The notes: generated from the sequence alone by a model not told the origin. Counted from the stretch's first letter, positions 1 through 11,836 are shown. The stretch: DNA of 64,000 bases from Annona cherimola (GCA_030490835.1 CM059977.1:13797399-13861398); one strand, 5' to 3'. Numbers and translations: made by a program.

Positions 1-263
1 TGATGGTTATAAAGTAGGCTATTCCGGCAAGGCAAACAAGCTCTTTTCTGAAAGACCCATCTCCAGAACTTATCCATGAGACTGCAAAAGCAATCTCTTA
101 CCCCTCTTAAGCATACATCTTCTACAAGGTAGCATCCCCCAGCAGAGGTTTTGCCATTTCCCCTTTTGATCTACTGGTACTGGGGAACTGTGTGAATGCA
201 TCAGCTTCATAGCAAGGTGGTCATTTTTTCACAAATTAAGCATTTCCTAATGTATCTGTGTAG

Positions 264-3176
264 GGTGCACAGGAGGGAACAAGGAATCATGAAGCATACT
301 TGCTATTTCCAGTTCATTTGGATGGAACTTTACTAGACAATTCAACACTAATGAAAGCAACAAAAGAGTTCTTTTCTACCACTGATGTTCTTGAAATATT
401 TCGACAGGTGAATATGAATATCTGCATATCACAGCTGATTTTGTTTTTTGCTAGCAAATACTGTTAAAGTGTTCATCAAATTATGTTGCTTATTGTTTTA
501 AATGAACATTTCTTGGAATTCTATGATATTTGCAAACTCATGCAGTCCTAGCTATGAGAAAGTAGAAAATATCTTCCATCCCAAACACAAAGAACATTCA
601 CTTGGTAGCTCTCTACCCCTGCCGTGGTTCTGGATTACTATCAAAACTTCATCCAGAAAGGAAATTTTTTTGACTTTTTAGGAGCTGCAATAGAGATGAT
701 ATTTCAAAATTTCCAACTGGTAAAAACCAGGGTTGAGGGCATCTCCAATGCAAATGTTTGATATCCTTGCTTCGCTTGGCATCCCTGGAGCAGATATTTC
801 TAAATGGTTGAAAGCTAGGCCTTGGCCTCAGTAGGTGACAAGTCAATCTTGTTGGAATGTGCTGCTTCATTTTACGCCTAAGCCTATAATCAATCCAACC
901 ACATGGAATATAATTTTCTTTTTCTATGCTCAACAGAGTAATGCATCCTGATTATCTTTGATCTTGCATCTAACAAATGGAGCTCAGACTGCTATCTTCC
1001 ACCTTCATATGATCGAGAATGAGGGCTGCTTTTCTTCTGTCAAAATCAGTCCTCCAAACAATAAACAAATAAACAAAATCCTCCAAAAGTGCATTTCAGA
1101 TCCATATCCAACCTGGAACTTCAATCTAGTTAATATCCTACACTGGTGTAATATTTTGACCATGGAAGCAGCAAACATTTGTTTAGGATCTTCTGAATTT
1201 TATTGGTGACCAGTCTTCCCACAGTTGCCTGCTTTGCATTGTATTCCTAGAAAGTTTGTTGAACTCTCAGCAATTACTTCTTCCATGCATGTGAATTTGG
1301 GGTACTGACATGTTTACTGGTACTTTTTCTATGTTGTTTCTTTTCTTTAGAGGAGGGCTACTATCCTTCTAAAGATTTTTATTTGTATATCCTGAATACC
1401 TTTTTCTCTTTTTCCTGTATCAGTCTATGATGGCATTATTTCTTCAAACTACATTTCACTAATGGAGGACTCTTCAACAGCTTTGTGCAGGATTGAAGCA
1501 TATGCACAGTTTTGATCCTCCATATGCTCACAATGATGTCAAACCTGGTAATGTCCTCATCACACGCAGGAAAGGACAACCACCCCTTGCAATTTTGATG
1601 GATTTTGGCAGCGCTGGGCCTTCAAAGAAGACAATTCGTTCTCGTTCTGAGGCATTGCAACTGCAGGTATTGGCTTCTACCTCTTTTAAGTTTTTCATTT
1701 AATTTATGTCCAATCTGTTACTTTTTAGAATGTTTCTTTTCTATTGCTAATTATGCACCTATTCATTGTGGCAATCTGTTTGATAATCCAAATTGCTTAC
1801 GGCCTATGTTACCGGTTTGAGTAGGAATGGGCTGCTGAGCATTGTTCTGCACCTTTTCGGGCACCCGAGTTGTGGGATTGCCCAAGCAATGCTGACATTG
1901 ATGAGAGGACAGATATCTGGTCTCTAGGATGCACCCTGTATGCTATAATGTGAGTCTCAGTGAAGTTTTATTACATCTTTTACATGGTTCTGCTTGGTTA
2001 TATCCTTTGTTGTTAGTATTTTTCGCCATTCTCTATCATTGTGTTTGTATCAGATGAGGATATGCATCTTTGTTGTGTAGTTTTGGAAGCATGTATGGTT
2101 TAGACTGCTTTGGAGACAGTAATATGCATCTGTGATCTGTTGCATAATTTGAAAGCATGTATTCATATGTTTTGGATATGATGATTTGTTATGTAAGTTA
2201 AAAAACATGTGTTCATATGTTTTATGCTTTCATCATTATCCATCCTTAAAGAATGTCCAGTCGGATTTTATAATGCCACAAGCGTTTAGCTGATGCACAT
2301 CTTCACACAAATTATACGAGGTCTTTCTTTATTAGGAGTCTGGGCATGCTGTGGGATGTGATGTGAAGTTTAGTTGTAACATCATCCTCATCAGCCAGCA
2401 TAATATTTGGTGATTGAGGAATTGTTTTGCTTGTGCACTTTGCATTTTTCACACCAAATATTTAGGATGGATAGTTGAGGTCTTTTTCAATCACTAAGTA
2501 TCATACGCATAACATAAATTTTACATTTAAGTCTCTCTGACTAGTGTTTGTTGGGGGTATAAGATGCTGAAGCTCGCCATTTCTTGAACATTTTAACAAT
2601 AAAGCTCATGTACGTATGGACATGACACATTAGCATAAGATCCAGTCTGGCCCCTGGGCACAAGAACGTTGCATACTGGTAGTCCATTAAGAATTTTGGC
2701 CAGAATCATGTGGAAGGACTGTTAATTGGCATATCTGTTCCAGTCAATCCCTTGTTCTTGTGTGTGTGTGCTTTTCAGACCTTGAGGATGCTTTCCTTGG
2801 TGAGACAAACCTCACTCTGCTCCCATGGAGAGCTCACATCTTGGGTAATTAGAGAATACTACATAAATCAAGACAAGATGGATATAAAGATTAATCATTT
2901 TTTGGATGATTCCTCCATTCTTATACTAGGGCACTTTTTGTCGTTTGCAGGTATGGTGAGTCTCCCTTTGAGCATGTGCTGGGTGAATCTGGAGGAAGCC
3001 TGCAATTAGCTGTCATCAATGGCCACATAAAATGGCCAGCAGGGCCTGATCCTCCTTATCCCGAACCTCTCCATCGGTTTGTGACTTGGATGCTCCAGCC
3101 ACAGGTTGCAGTTCGCCCGCACATTGACGACATAATAATCCATGTGGACAAGCTAATAGCAAAATACTCGGCTTGA
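264..3176 (+). CDS. Plant STK16/ATPK3-type serine/threonine protein kinase, 3' four coding exons (5' end outside window)
   Basis: Exons by splice sites and reading frame: 264-407, 1481-1666, 1825-1949 and 2951-3176 (TGA stop). All three introns are GT-AG. Exons 1 and 2 end in phase 0, and exon 3 ends with two bases of a Met codon completed in exon 4. The joined product carries kinase subdomains in order: EAYLLFPVHLDGTLLDN, the catalytic loop HNDVKPGN (HRD replaced by HND, as in this family), the DFG motif in ILMDFGSA, the APE equivalent APFRAPELWD, and TDIWSLGCTLYAIMYG. It ends WMLQPQ...DDIIIHVDKLIAKYSA. From memory this is nearly the same as Arabidopsis ATPK3/STK16-like kinase over the same stretch, and no frame break is seen. 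The N-lobe (glycine loop and VAIK lysine) is missing only because the window starts inside the gene. Bases 1-263 are intron. Homologues are often N-acylated membrane-associated kinases, but that end is not visible here. Confidence 0.93.
408..1480 (+). other. Kinase intron (1073 bp)
   Basis: GT donor at 408 (after TTTCGACAG) and AG acceptor at 1479-1480 (CTTCAACAG). I see no exon-like frame or recognisable element inside it; short open frames on both strands look like chance. Confidence 0.75.
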
Positions 3177-3420
3177 GCAAGAAGGCAGTGTATAGAGTCC
3201 AATCAAGAGGCCAGTGAAGAAACAAACTCACTACCGACTATGAGGATCTTGTCGCCAATTTCTGTGCAACGTTTGCCTTCCTTGTCTCCCATTCGCACCT
3301 CTGTGGCATCTTCTTTCATCTTTTAGTTGGTTCATCATTAAGATAATGTTGATTTTTGTAGTTTTAGCGAAAATGGTATTCAATTGAATGTTGGCTATAT
3401 CTCAATACGTATTAGGATAT

Positions 3421-3615
3421 GAATTTGTTTTGTATCTGTATGTGCAGTGGTATTGAATTTTTACTCCTGGGTTTGGGAAGAAAAAAAATATTTTACAGCA
3501 CTCTTTAAATGGTTTGAATTCGTTTTGTATCTGTATGTGCAGTGGTATTGAATTTTTACTCTTGGGTTTGGGAAGAAAAATAAAATAAAATTTACAGCAG
3601 TCTTTAACTGGTGTT
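3421..3615 (+). repeat. Tandem duplication of about 105 bp downstream of the kinase stop
   Basis: Copy 1 is 3421-3525 and copy 2 is 3526 to about 3615. Both contain TTTTGTATCTGTATGTGCAG, then GGTATTGAATTTTTACTC, then GGGTTTGGGAAGAAAAA. They differ by a few substitutions and by the length of the A-rich tract. It lies 245 bp beyond the kinase stop, so it may fall in the 3' UTR or just past it. Confidence 0.85.
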
Positions 3616-5108
3616 ATTTCTGCATTATATAAAAATAATTTGAAAAAAAGAAAGAAAGCTAATCATATGAAAATAACACTCTGATCACATCAACTGCAAG
3701 CGAAAGTAAAAAGTAGGTGTACTTGGCCGGTTGCCTTTCAATCTGAGATTATTGTGAAATTGCTGATTCTCGGATGCATGAATTTCCGGGGGAAGATTCA
3801 TGTTCCGCGGTGCGTGGGCGGATGAGTTGGACTGGGGCAGGGGTGCAATTTGGGCCGGGTTAGCCTGGATCTGGCCCAAGGGACCCGGCGAGAAAAACGT
3901 TGTTGCGGTGTTATTATTAATTTTTTTGAAACCCAAATGTTAGTAACCCTAACCAGAAGAACATAACTTGTAAATAACGTTAGGATTAAAGGGATTAAGT
4001 AAACTCAACCCAATTTTCTATATCGTATTTAACATGAAGGGATATACTATGGTGCACCACATTGCACCCTAACTAAGGTGTGCTATGAATTAATGAGTAA
4101 ATCTTATGATGAAATGAGAATATACTACATCCATTGCATTTAATTAAGATACCAAACTTCATCAAAATCAAATATTTTCATGGGCCTAATCTTAACAGTG
4201 TAAAATCAATATTTTAATATAATTTTTTGATCACATATTAATATCAAAGCTATTAACACAATACAAAGTCGTTTAACATTTCACTCCAATATAGATAAAT
4301 GATTATATATGGTATTATAAAATTCTCTAATCGTTTTGCATAATTTATACGCAATTTATATTTTAACGTAAATATAGCTCACTCAAAGATTTCCAGTGAG
4401 TTTACCATAAAAAAATTCCAGTGAGTTGATTTTTGGTAACATGATAAGAGCATAAAATAGATGATGCCAAATCACATGAATGGTTGGAATTTAATTTCAT
4501 CATTAATGTTAGTCCTATTTCATTAATAATGTACCGTAACTAGAACGCAACTTGATGCGTTATGGAATATCTTCAATATAAAATATATTATGCATATAAA
4601 ATCTAAACATGAACTTAGGAGATGCTTGGTAATTGATATTTTCATGAGATTACGGGATAGGATGGAGAGTGAGAAATGAAGTATTTTGAACATTGTGTAA
4701 TTAATATAATTAAGTTAAAATAATTAGGATTGTTGGAAGGAAAAATTATTGAAATGTATGGGTAAAGTGGGAAAATATAATTATTGATGAGCAATCATTG
4801 GCCTCGAAAAATGTGCCCCTCCCCCACCATCTTCCCTTAGCTAATTAAGCTGATTAGTTTCATGTTTAGCTAATTAAGCTAATTAGTTTTATGTCTAGGC
4901 GCACTTATCATCCCCGTTGTGGGACACACTTTGTGGGAGCATTGTCTCCCTTGATAACAATGTAATAAAAAAAAAACTCTAAACAATATTTCTATATGTT
5001 TATGCCTTTTACATTATATTTATGTTTAACTTTATGTTTATTGTGTTGAAATTATATTCTAACTAAACTATATTATTTTTTATCATTTAGGTCTATGCTT
5101 TTATTATT
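3616..5108. other. AT-rich intergenic DNA
   Basis: No coding frame with gene character on either strand. It holds degenerate MITE-like fragments, for example around 4040-4080 (gcaccacattgcaccct), and a short tandem copy of tagctaattaagct at about 4838-4895. Nothing else is supported. Confidence 0.5.
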
Positions 5109-5502
5109 GAGGAATGATCCTGTTAGCTTGAGGTAAGTAAATATCCTAATTAGTCCACCTCAAAAAACTCGTTTACAACAACTTTTTTTTATTTTTTCTT
5201 CATACACCTGTTTATCTAAGTATATTTAATATATAAATCAAGTTTTACTATTTTTAGATATGTATGCATATTTTTTGAGATTTTTAAAAATATGAGTATT
5301 TTAAATACATATATGCACAAAGATGTTTAAAAATATCAAAAAAATATGTACACGTACCCAAAAATGATAAAATTTAGTTTATATGTTAAATACACTTAGA
5401 TAAACAAGTATACGAAAAAAATAAAAAAATAATTATAAATGAGTTTTTTGATATGGGCTAAGTAGGATATTTGCTTAGCTCGGACTAATAGAATCATTCC
5501 TC
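5109..5502. mobile_element. Mutator-type MITE with perfect 9-bp target-site duplication
   Basis: The element starts GAGGAATGATCCTGTTAG and its right end, reverse-complemented, reads GAGGAATGATTCTATTAG. The inverted arms run inward for well over 100 bp, so the element is close to one long foldback with an AT-rich centre. It is flanked by identical 9-mers TTTATTATT at 5100-5108 and 5503-5511. A 9-bp duplication with long arms fits a non-autonomous Mutator-like element. The core (atctaagtatatttaatata, then atcaagttttac) recurs in other foldbacks of this window. Confidence 0.88.
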
Positions 5503-5861
5503 TTTATTATTTATGTTTAAATTTACTATTTCTCTTTTCTTTCTTATTATTTTGAAAAAGTAAATTTTCTTCTAAAAATATATTATGTACGATTACATTT
5601 TCCTCATCTTAATCAGGCTATGTTGTTATTATTGTTGGCTATCAGAACTTATTAGTTGCTATACATTTATATAGAATTTTAAACTTGTCATGTTAAAAAA
5701 AAATCTTTATGAACCCATACAGTTATATAAAATTCAAACTTCTCATGTTAAATAAAAAATCTTTATCAACCTGAATTCTGATCTAAATGTTAATCCTAAT
5801 TCAATTTGGAAAAAATAAGATTAAAATTTAGTTTTTACAAATAGAGCTAAAAATAATTCAA

Positions 5862-6080
5862 GGGGGTGTTTATTTATACTAAAAATATTTCTAATTTCGC
5901 TCTCCGCAATTATCTCATTTTTAATTTTTTTTCACTTTTTCTATATAACTATTCGGCTTTTCAATCATTTCTACACAATTACACGTACATTTAATTTATT
6001 TATTTTAACTTTATTTTTCTTATTCTTCATTTTCATATCATATTATTTTCTCTACTATCAGAAAATTTGTGGTTTTTAAA
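5862..6080. mobile_element. Degenerate MITE (GGGTGTGTTTG family)
   Basis: Starts near gggggtgtttatttatac and carries the family body: tcatttttaatttttt, ctatataactattc, tcaatcatttctacacaatta, then taactttatttttcttat. The same string of motifs occurs at 6751-7000, 38173-38406 (reverse orientation), 40209-40460 and 59940-60120. The right terminus is not clear. Confidence 0.5.
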
Positions 6081-6493
6081 CCCACATTAAATTTTTTTAC
6101 AATAAGGGGAGAATATGTATTTCACACTTTCACGAAGTCGAGTTGCACCGATTGCTAAGTCGATCGAGGCTGGAGCTTATGCAATTATCAACTGCATCAC
6201 ATGGCATCGCATCGTGCATTGATCATTATCGACCGAGTCGCAGGACAAGGCGTCGCAGTCGCCGAACGTACGTCAGGATTCGTTCAAATTTCGGTCATGC
6301 ATTGCACGAGACGCATGGCAATTTCATGCAGCTAGCAAAATAGTGGGCGGGGCCGGGGAAGGACAAGTTGACAGATGGGCGCGTGAGGGCTGATGAGGGA
6401 CGAGGCCAAGCTGTCCGCCAGTCGAATCATGAAACTAGCGTGGCCGTACAAATCCTGATGATGGTATCGAGTACTGACCTTTTCAACAGTGAC

Positions 6494-6550
6494 AACTTGT
6501 ACTAGTGTTTTTTTTTTTTTTTTTTAGAGGATGAAACTTGTACTAGTGTT
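6494..6550 (-). mobile_element. Micro-retroposon: 25-bp poly(A)-tailed insertion with 16-bp target-site duplication
   Basis: AACTTGTACTAGTGTT occurs at 6494-6509 and again, identically, at 6535-6550. Between them sits a T tract followed by AGAGGATGA; on the minus strand this is a short head, TCATCCTCT, with a poly(A) tail. Poly(A) plus a long exact duplication is the footprint of target-primed reverse transcription. The insert is far too short to name its source. Confidence 0.7.
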
Positions 6551-6750
6551 AATCATTTTGCATTGCTGATTCATTTTTAGACCCAGCTACACAATATAAC
6601 TGTTACGTCCCGGATGATATATACTAAAAACAGGATCTATTATATTTATAAAATTATGATCAAATGTATAGAGTGCATTTTGCACCAAGCTTGCTTTTCT
6701 TGAATTACTTATGATGGGAGCTTAAAACGTAGCATTTACAGGCTGATGTA

Positions 6751-7513
6751 GGGTGTGTTTGGTTACGTACAAAACATGTCGATGAAAACTTTTCAATCAA
6801 AAACTTTTTACTCTCCATAACTATCTTATTTTTTAATTATTTTTTCACATTTTCCTATATAAGCAACACTACTTTTCAATCATTTCCACACAAATACCCA
6901 TACAACTACCCTATCTATTTTAACTTTATTCTCTTCACACCTCATTATTACCCCTATCATATCACATCATTTTCTATCGACTTGGCAACTTCTACTCTAA
7001 GGGGCTGTTTGTTTTGGCTGAAAACTTTTTGACATTTTTTATACCGGGAGAAAACGTCATCTGTCATTTTCGCAGCCCGTCCGTTTGTCAACTAATGCTC
7101 CGGATGTACTGTGTCGACCGAATATGTGCGGGCGGCAGCTGTTCGTAGTCCGCAGGTGGACGCTGGTCTCGTAGGGGCTTTCGCGTTCGAAATCTGGCAG
7201 AAGTGACGACACGCGGTCCCGTTAACAGCCCCTGTAAATTCGACTACTCTTCAAGCATGATGCAACAAAGCGGGAGGGTTCTCTCTGCGTGCTCCCCATC
7301 TTTCTCCCCCGTTACCATGCCCGTCAGTCGTCCGGCTCTGGGAACTGTACGAAAATAGCACGGAGGCTGTCGAAGGAAGACTGATGTGACGACTTTTTTC
7401 GCACCGGCCCTTTTGCGTGAAAAGTTTTACGCGTTTGGGTAAGTTTTATGTTATACCAAACAGCCCCTAAAAAGTTTTCATCAAAAAGTTTTACCTCCAA
7501 CCAAACACACCCC
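6751..7513. mobile_element. Outer MITE with GGGTGTGTTTGGTT termini, split by an inner element
   Basis: Left end GGGTGTGTTTGGTTACG; right end, reverse-complemented, GGGGTGTGTTTGGTTGG. Subterminal GATGAAAACTTTT is present on both arms. Flanking TA (6749-6750 and 7514-7515) may be all or part of the target duplication. The element is interrupted at 7001-7467 by another MITE, so its own length is about 290 bp. Termini resemble plant PIF/Harbinger or hAT-type MITEs. Confidence 0.75.
7001..7467. mobile_element. Inner PIF/Harbinger-like MITE with TAA duplication and a CpG-rich core
   Basis: Left end GGGGCTGTTTGTTTTGGC; right end, reverse-complemented, GGGGCTGTTTGGTATAAC. TAA flanks it on both sides (6998-7000 and 7468-7470), the duplication expected for PIF/Harbinger. 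The arms are AT-rich, but 7065-7390 is clearly GC- and CpG-rich (for example cgaccgaatatgtgcgggcg and tcgcgttcgaaatctgg), unlike every neighbour. The core may be captured host DNA; I do not recognise it. Confidence 0.75.
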
Positions 7514-8299
7514 TAGATGTGTAGATGAGCGTGGGAGAGAACCTTAAGAGTAGAAATGTTAGATAAAAACGGTGTACTCGTTAGCCTATTTTTGAAATAC
7601 ACATACGTTAGTAGGTTTTTTCACGGAAAACGTGGATATGGACGGGAGGGATTTTGATGAGCGAGTTGAGGACTGGGTTGTCAGACGTTGCTGCATCGGC
7701 AGCTACGAGCAGATGCCGTATCCCTTGTCGGCACAGTCACCATAATAATAGCTCTTCTCCAGCTGGATCTTGGATGATACGGATTGCCATCTCGCTCGCC
7801 TGCCAAGAGATCCAAATTGGGTGACGCAGGGGACCCATCCGCCAACGGCTGACTGTTCATCAACTCGTTGCCTTCGAGTCCATCTCCCAACTCCAATTCA
7901 TTCTGAGATTTGTTTTCCTTTCTTTCGTTCTGAGATTTGAGATTTGATGAACTGTTGGGCGATATCCAATTCATTAGTTAGCACTTAGCACTTTGCCGTA
8001 GCAGTATATCCCCAAGGGAGGGAGTACTATCAAATACAGCACGTGCTCAATCTGCTAAGTTAAGCACTTCAAAAAAATTGCATCATATGTCATACATTTT
8101 TAATATCCACACCATTCATTACATTCTAGTTAAAATTTAAAATTATCAATTAAATTTCAATCAGTTATACCAGTTTTTAAGAATTCAATTTATTAAAATA
8201 TTTATTCTTGAATTGATATAAGTTCCATAAATATTTTATTTTCCTAATCCTTTTTCTATGTTATCCTATTTTTTTTGGCCAAATGATCTTTTCAGAACA
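7514..8299. other. Intergenic DNA, no supported gene
   Basis: A 97-codon open frame on the minus strand (7681-7974) has Ser/Asn-rich, low-complexity composition and no family I recognise. 7980-8299 is AT-rich without structure I can name. Confidence 0.4.
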
Positions 8300-8632
8300 A
8301 TCCAAAAACATATTTTTTTATTTTTTGAAATTTTTTTATAAACATATTAATCTAATTATATTTAATTTATAAACCAAGTTTTATTATTTTTGAGTATTTA
8401 TATATATTTATTTTAAAATTTTAAATACAAGGTATTTTTTGATTTTGATAAGGAGTATTTAAGTTGTTTTAAATTATTTAAAATGACTTAAATATCTATG
8501 TATTTGAAAATTTAAAATAAATATATAAACATATTCAAAAATTACGAAACTTGATTTGTAAATTAAATATAACTAGATTAAAATTTTTAATAAAAATTTT
8601 CAGAAAAAAAATGTTTTTGGACCAGCCTAAAA
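8300..8632. mobile_element. Foldback MITE, core shared with 5109-5502
   Basis: Left arm runs ...tccaaaaacat...tatatttaatttataaacca. The right arm reverse complement reads tccaaaaacattttttt...tatatttaatttacaaatca. The centre is nearly all A and T. The outer edges and target duplication could not be fixed by eye. Confidence 0.6.
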
Positions 8633-9239
8633 TCGCCGAAATTAAGGCCTATTTGAAAAGTTCAATGCTCGATTTTTTGCTATAAGTATTATGTCGCTAT
8701 GGATTTAGTTTGACAACTACGTAAATATGGTTAAAATAGTGCATATACATTTAATGGTTTAAATCTCATTTGTGGATGCTAGTTATAACCGATTATTTGC
8801 ATATCCAATATATTTAATTTTTTATACAGTAATTTTAATAATAAAAACATAACTAATAAACAGGTCAGATGTTTAATCACACGTTACAAAATATCGATTT
8901 TAGAAAAAAGCTTCCAACCCCAGTTGGCATGAGATAATGCCTTCACAAAGTGAATCAACATAAACAAAATACAAATAAATTTAAAAACTGAAATAGCTTC
9001 CACTGTAAACCATCGTCGGCTTCCGTAGGACGGTAGGATTGTGAGCTTATGTGTGGTCTCCGACGTAAAGAGGATAAAGCTTGTTTTTTTTTTTGGCATA
9101 GATTGATAAGAGCTTATTGTCTACCTTGTGAACTAATTATAATATGAAATTGTGAAATGTAATATTGAATAAATTAAAAAAACTATTGGTGATTTTTGTT
9201 CCTAATCTTGCCAAATGCACTCAAAATCTAGAAAAAGAA

Positions 9240-9540
9240 AATAACGATAATTTGCAAATATACTCATAGAGTTATTAAAATTTGCAAATAATTTTATATT
9301 TTAACCATAATTGTAAAGATACTTATACCATCATGATACTGTTGTTGTGTTATCATAGTATGGGTATATTTATAAATTTATCTATATAGTTTGCACATAT
9401 TTACAAATATACTTATTCTATGATGGTGCAACAACAACAACATCATGATGGTGTTAGTATATTTATAATTACCATCAAACCATGTAAGAAAAATTTACAA
9501 TTTTGGAAACAATATGAATATATTTGTAGTTATGATTAAA
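9240..9540. mobile_element. MITE-like element with two internal hairpins (TTTGCAAATATA family)
   Basis: Repeated tttgcaaatata and atatttataa motifs flank two imperfect hairpins, one around accatcatgatactg...tatcatagtatgg and one around ctatgatggtgcaac...catcatgatgg. The same architecture returns at 59590-59930, so this is a family rather than a local accident. Confidence 0.5.
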
Positions 9541-9559
9541 CTGGAGATGTGATCCCATG

Positions 9560-9789
9560 CGTGGCCGGCCGCATGAGACCCATTATTTTTATTTTTCATA
9601 AATATGTAAAGTTAGGTATATTTAATCTATAAATTATTTTTACTATTTTTAGATATTTTTAAGTATTTTTATTTGTCTAAGAAAATTACGAAAAATGTCA
9701 CTGTGTTTAAAAATAAAAAATGCTTAAAAAGCGTCCAAAAATGGTAAAAATTAGTTTATAAATTAAATACACCTAATTCTATGCATGGG
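9560..9789. mobile_element. Foldback MITE next to the hAT element
   Basis: Left arm gttaggtatatttaatctat and right arm (reverse complement) attaggtgtatttaatttat, each followed inward by aa.t.atttttac.atttttag. The core belongs to the same group as 5109-5502 and 8300-8632. It abuts the hAT terminus at 9792. Confidence 0.6.
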
Positions 9790-9791
9790 GG

Positions 9792-11836
9792 TAGGGGTTG
9801 TAAATAGGGTCGGGTTCAACCCGAGACCGCATCAACCCGAGGACCGATTTATACCATGGTTGGGTTGAGGTTTTGGAAATTCAGTTTTTGAAAATCGAGT
9901 TCAACCTGACCCGATTTTAAGAATCGGTTTGAGCTGGGTTAGGGAGTCGGTCAACCCGACCCGACTTGCCCCCATTCTCTTATTCGACATTGATTCAAAC
10001 CCTACTCCTAAACCAACGAAACGATTTGAAGTCGCAGGCTCCTGCGCCCGATTCCCATTCTCCCTCTCGGTCTTCCTATTCTTTCGCTTCTCCTGTTGCC
10101 ACAACACCGTCCGCCAGAAGCAGGACTCCTGAATCCGGCACTCCTCCTGCCCAACCGCGTCGTGCTATCGCAGCAGCACAGCCTGCCCCAGCCCCACAGC
10201 CCGCATCGCCCCGTCTCCCCGCTTGGCCGCTCCTGCTGACGATCGAAGCCGGCGTTGCAGCCCGCATCTCCTCTCCTCCCGGCTCCTGCTAGCTGCTGAC
10301 AATCCACTCCTCTCCTCCTCCTCCCCGCTCCTCCCCAATCATCTGCACTGCCAACCTACCTATGCTGCCAAGTAACCTCATCGAACGGTACTGTTCCTGA
10401 TTCCATTCTGGGTTTGTCGATTTTATTTTATTACCATCTGGGTTTGTCAATTTTATTTTATTTTTTAAAAAATCGTATCTTGCTCTGGAAAGTGTATGTG
10501 TGGCAATGTTGGATATTCAGTGAACCATGTGATAGCAGATGGTTGATGATTTTATGAATCGAAGATATTAGACTAACTATAATATAATATTTGGAAATTG
10601 TTGATTGTTTCATTAGTTTTATTGAATTATCTATGTAATTGATGGATTAAAATAGTCAAGTTTTGTGCATTAATTAGAATGGAAGATGATGATGTTATAG
10701 AAGTGCATGCTAACACACCATCATCAACACCATCTGCAGCATCTGAAGCTACATCCAACAAACCACAAAAATGAAAATATAAAGTAACATCGATGTGTGA
10801 GAATTTTTTGAAAAAGTTTATGCACCTGGAGCTTCAAAAGCACAAATCTGTGTATGTAAAAAATACAAAACATAATATAGATGTGAGAGCAAGATTGGCA
10901 CAAGTACACTCAGAAGACATGCAGAAAAATGTTATAAAGGTGGTAATGGGACCTCATAACAAATCTTGCAATTCACTAGTCAAGAAAGTTGAGAGACTGC
11001 ATTTGGCAATTGGAAGTTTGATCAACTTGTTGTTAGAAATGTTATTGCTAGGATGATTGTGATTGATGAAATGCCTTTTAGCACTATTGAGCGTGTTGGC
11101 TTTAGAGGATTAATACAAGTAGGCATGCCACAGTTTAACTTTGTCACTTGTCAAACAATTACTCAAAACTGTCTAGAAATTTATCAAACAGAGAAGAGAA
11201 AGTTAAAAAAATTATTGAGGGAAAAGGTGCAAACTATTTGCTTGACTACTAATATGTGGACCTCAATTCAAAATGTTGGTTATCTTTGTCTCACAACACA
11301 TTTTATTGATGCAAGTTGGTATTTGCATAAGAAAATTATTAGCTTTTTCTCTTCTCCCTCGTGCACACTCTGGTGAAGCAATTGCATCTGCAATAGATCA
11401 AAGTTTAAGGGAATGGGAAATTTCAAGTGTTTGCACAATGACAGTTGATAATGTTAGTTCCAATGATGTTGCAATTCTCTATTTGAAACATTGCATTGGA
11501 AATAGAAATGGTTTGTTATTTGATGAAGAATTTTTTCATGTAAGATGTGCTGCTCATATTCTAAATCTGATTGTCAAAGATGGACTTAAAGAAATTGGTG
11601 ATGCAATTGCTCGTATTAGAGCAGCTGTTCGGTATGTAAGACGCTCTCCTTCAAGGCTAAGGTTGTTTAAGGAATGTATCAAAAAATGTTTCATCAGAGA
11701 TAAGGGTGCATTGGTTTTGGATGTGCCCACTAGATGGAATTCTACATACCTTATGTTAGAAAGTGCTTTGAGATTCAGAAGAGCATTTGAGCAGATGGAG
11801 TTAGAAGATGTCTCCTTTATTAGAGAAGATCCTCCA
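9792..11836 (+). mobile_element. hAT transposon, 5' part, truncated by an assembly gap
   Basis: Begins TAGGGGTTGTAAATAGGG, a plant hAT-type terminus. Subterminal GGGT/ACCC motifs in both orientations follow (cgggttcaacccgag, atcaacccgagg, tcaacccgacccgac) up to about 9970, the usual transposase-binding zone. 9971-10678 is a leader, C-rich at first (10040-10370) and then AT-rich. It contains a small direct repeat of catctgggtttgtc with attttattttatt at 10406-10463. The transposase remnant follows at 10679. The 3' half and right terminus are not seen: the sequence runs into N at 11837, and what follows is an unrelated tandem array. Confidence 0.8.
10679..11836 (+). pseudogene. hAT transposase (BED finger / RICESLEEPER-like), broken
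   Basis: The N-terminus MEDDDVIEVH runs to an in-frame TGA at about 10772, inside what should be the BED-finger lead-in (VTSMCENFLKKF follows in frame). A frame change near 11010 is needed to read FDQLVVRNVIARMIVIDEMPF, and another near 11350 to read LLPRAHSGEAIASAI. Recognisable hAT core: CLTTNMWTS, GYLCLTTHFID, TVDNVSSND, VRCAAHILNLIVKDGL, and VLDVPTRWNSTYLML. The first catalytic aspartate, normally in TTDxWTS, is Asn here (aat). The cysteines and histidines of the BED finger are not visible. The C-terminal dimerisation region and last acidic residue lie in or beyond the gap. With one stop, at least two frameshifts and a lost catalytic residue, the copy cannot encode active transposase. Confidence 0.88.

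Noticed and set aside
7681..7974. 97-codon minus-strand open frame as a gene
   Set aside because: No recognised family, no splice or promoter support, and it stands in MITE-rich DNA; chance or old debris is more likely.
9060..9115. A fifth micro-retroposon around a T run
   Set aside because: The flanking gataaagctt / gataagagctt match is short and imperfect, not enough to call a target duplication.
9966..10307. Overlapping open frames on both strands, Pro/Ser- or Arg/Gly-rich
   Set aside because: They lie in the C-rich leader of the hAT element, have biased composition and no motif.
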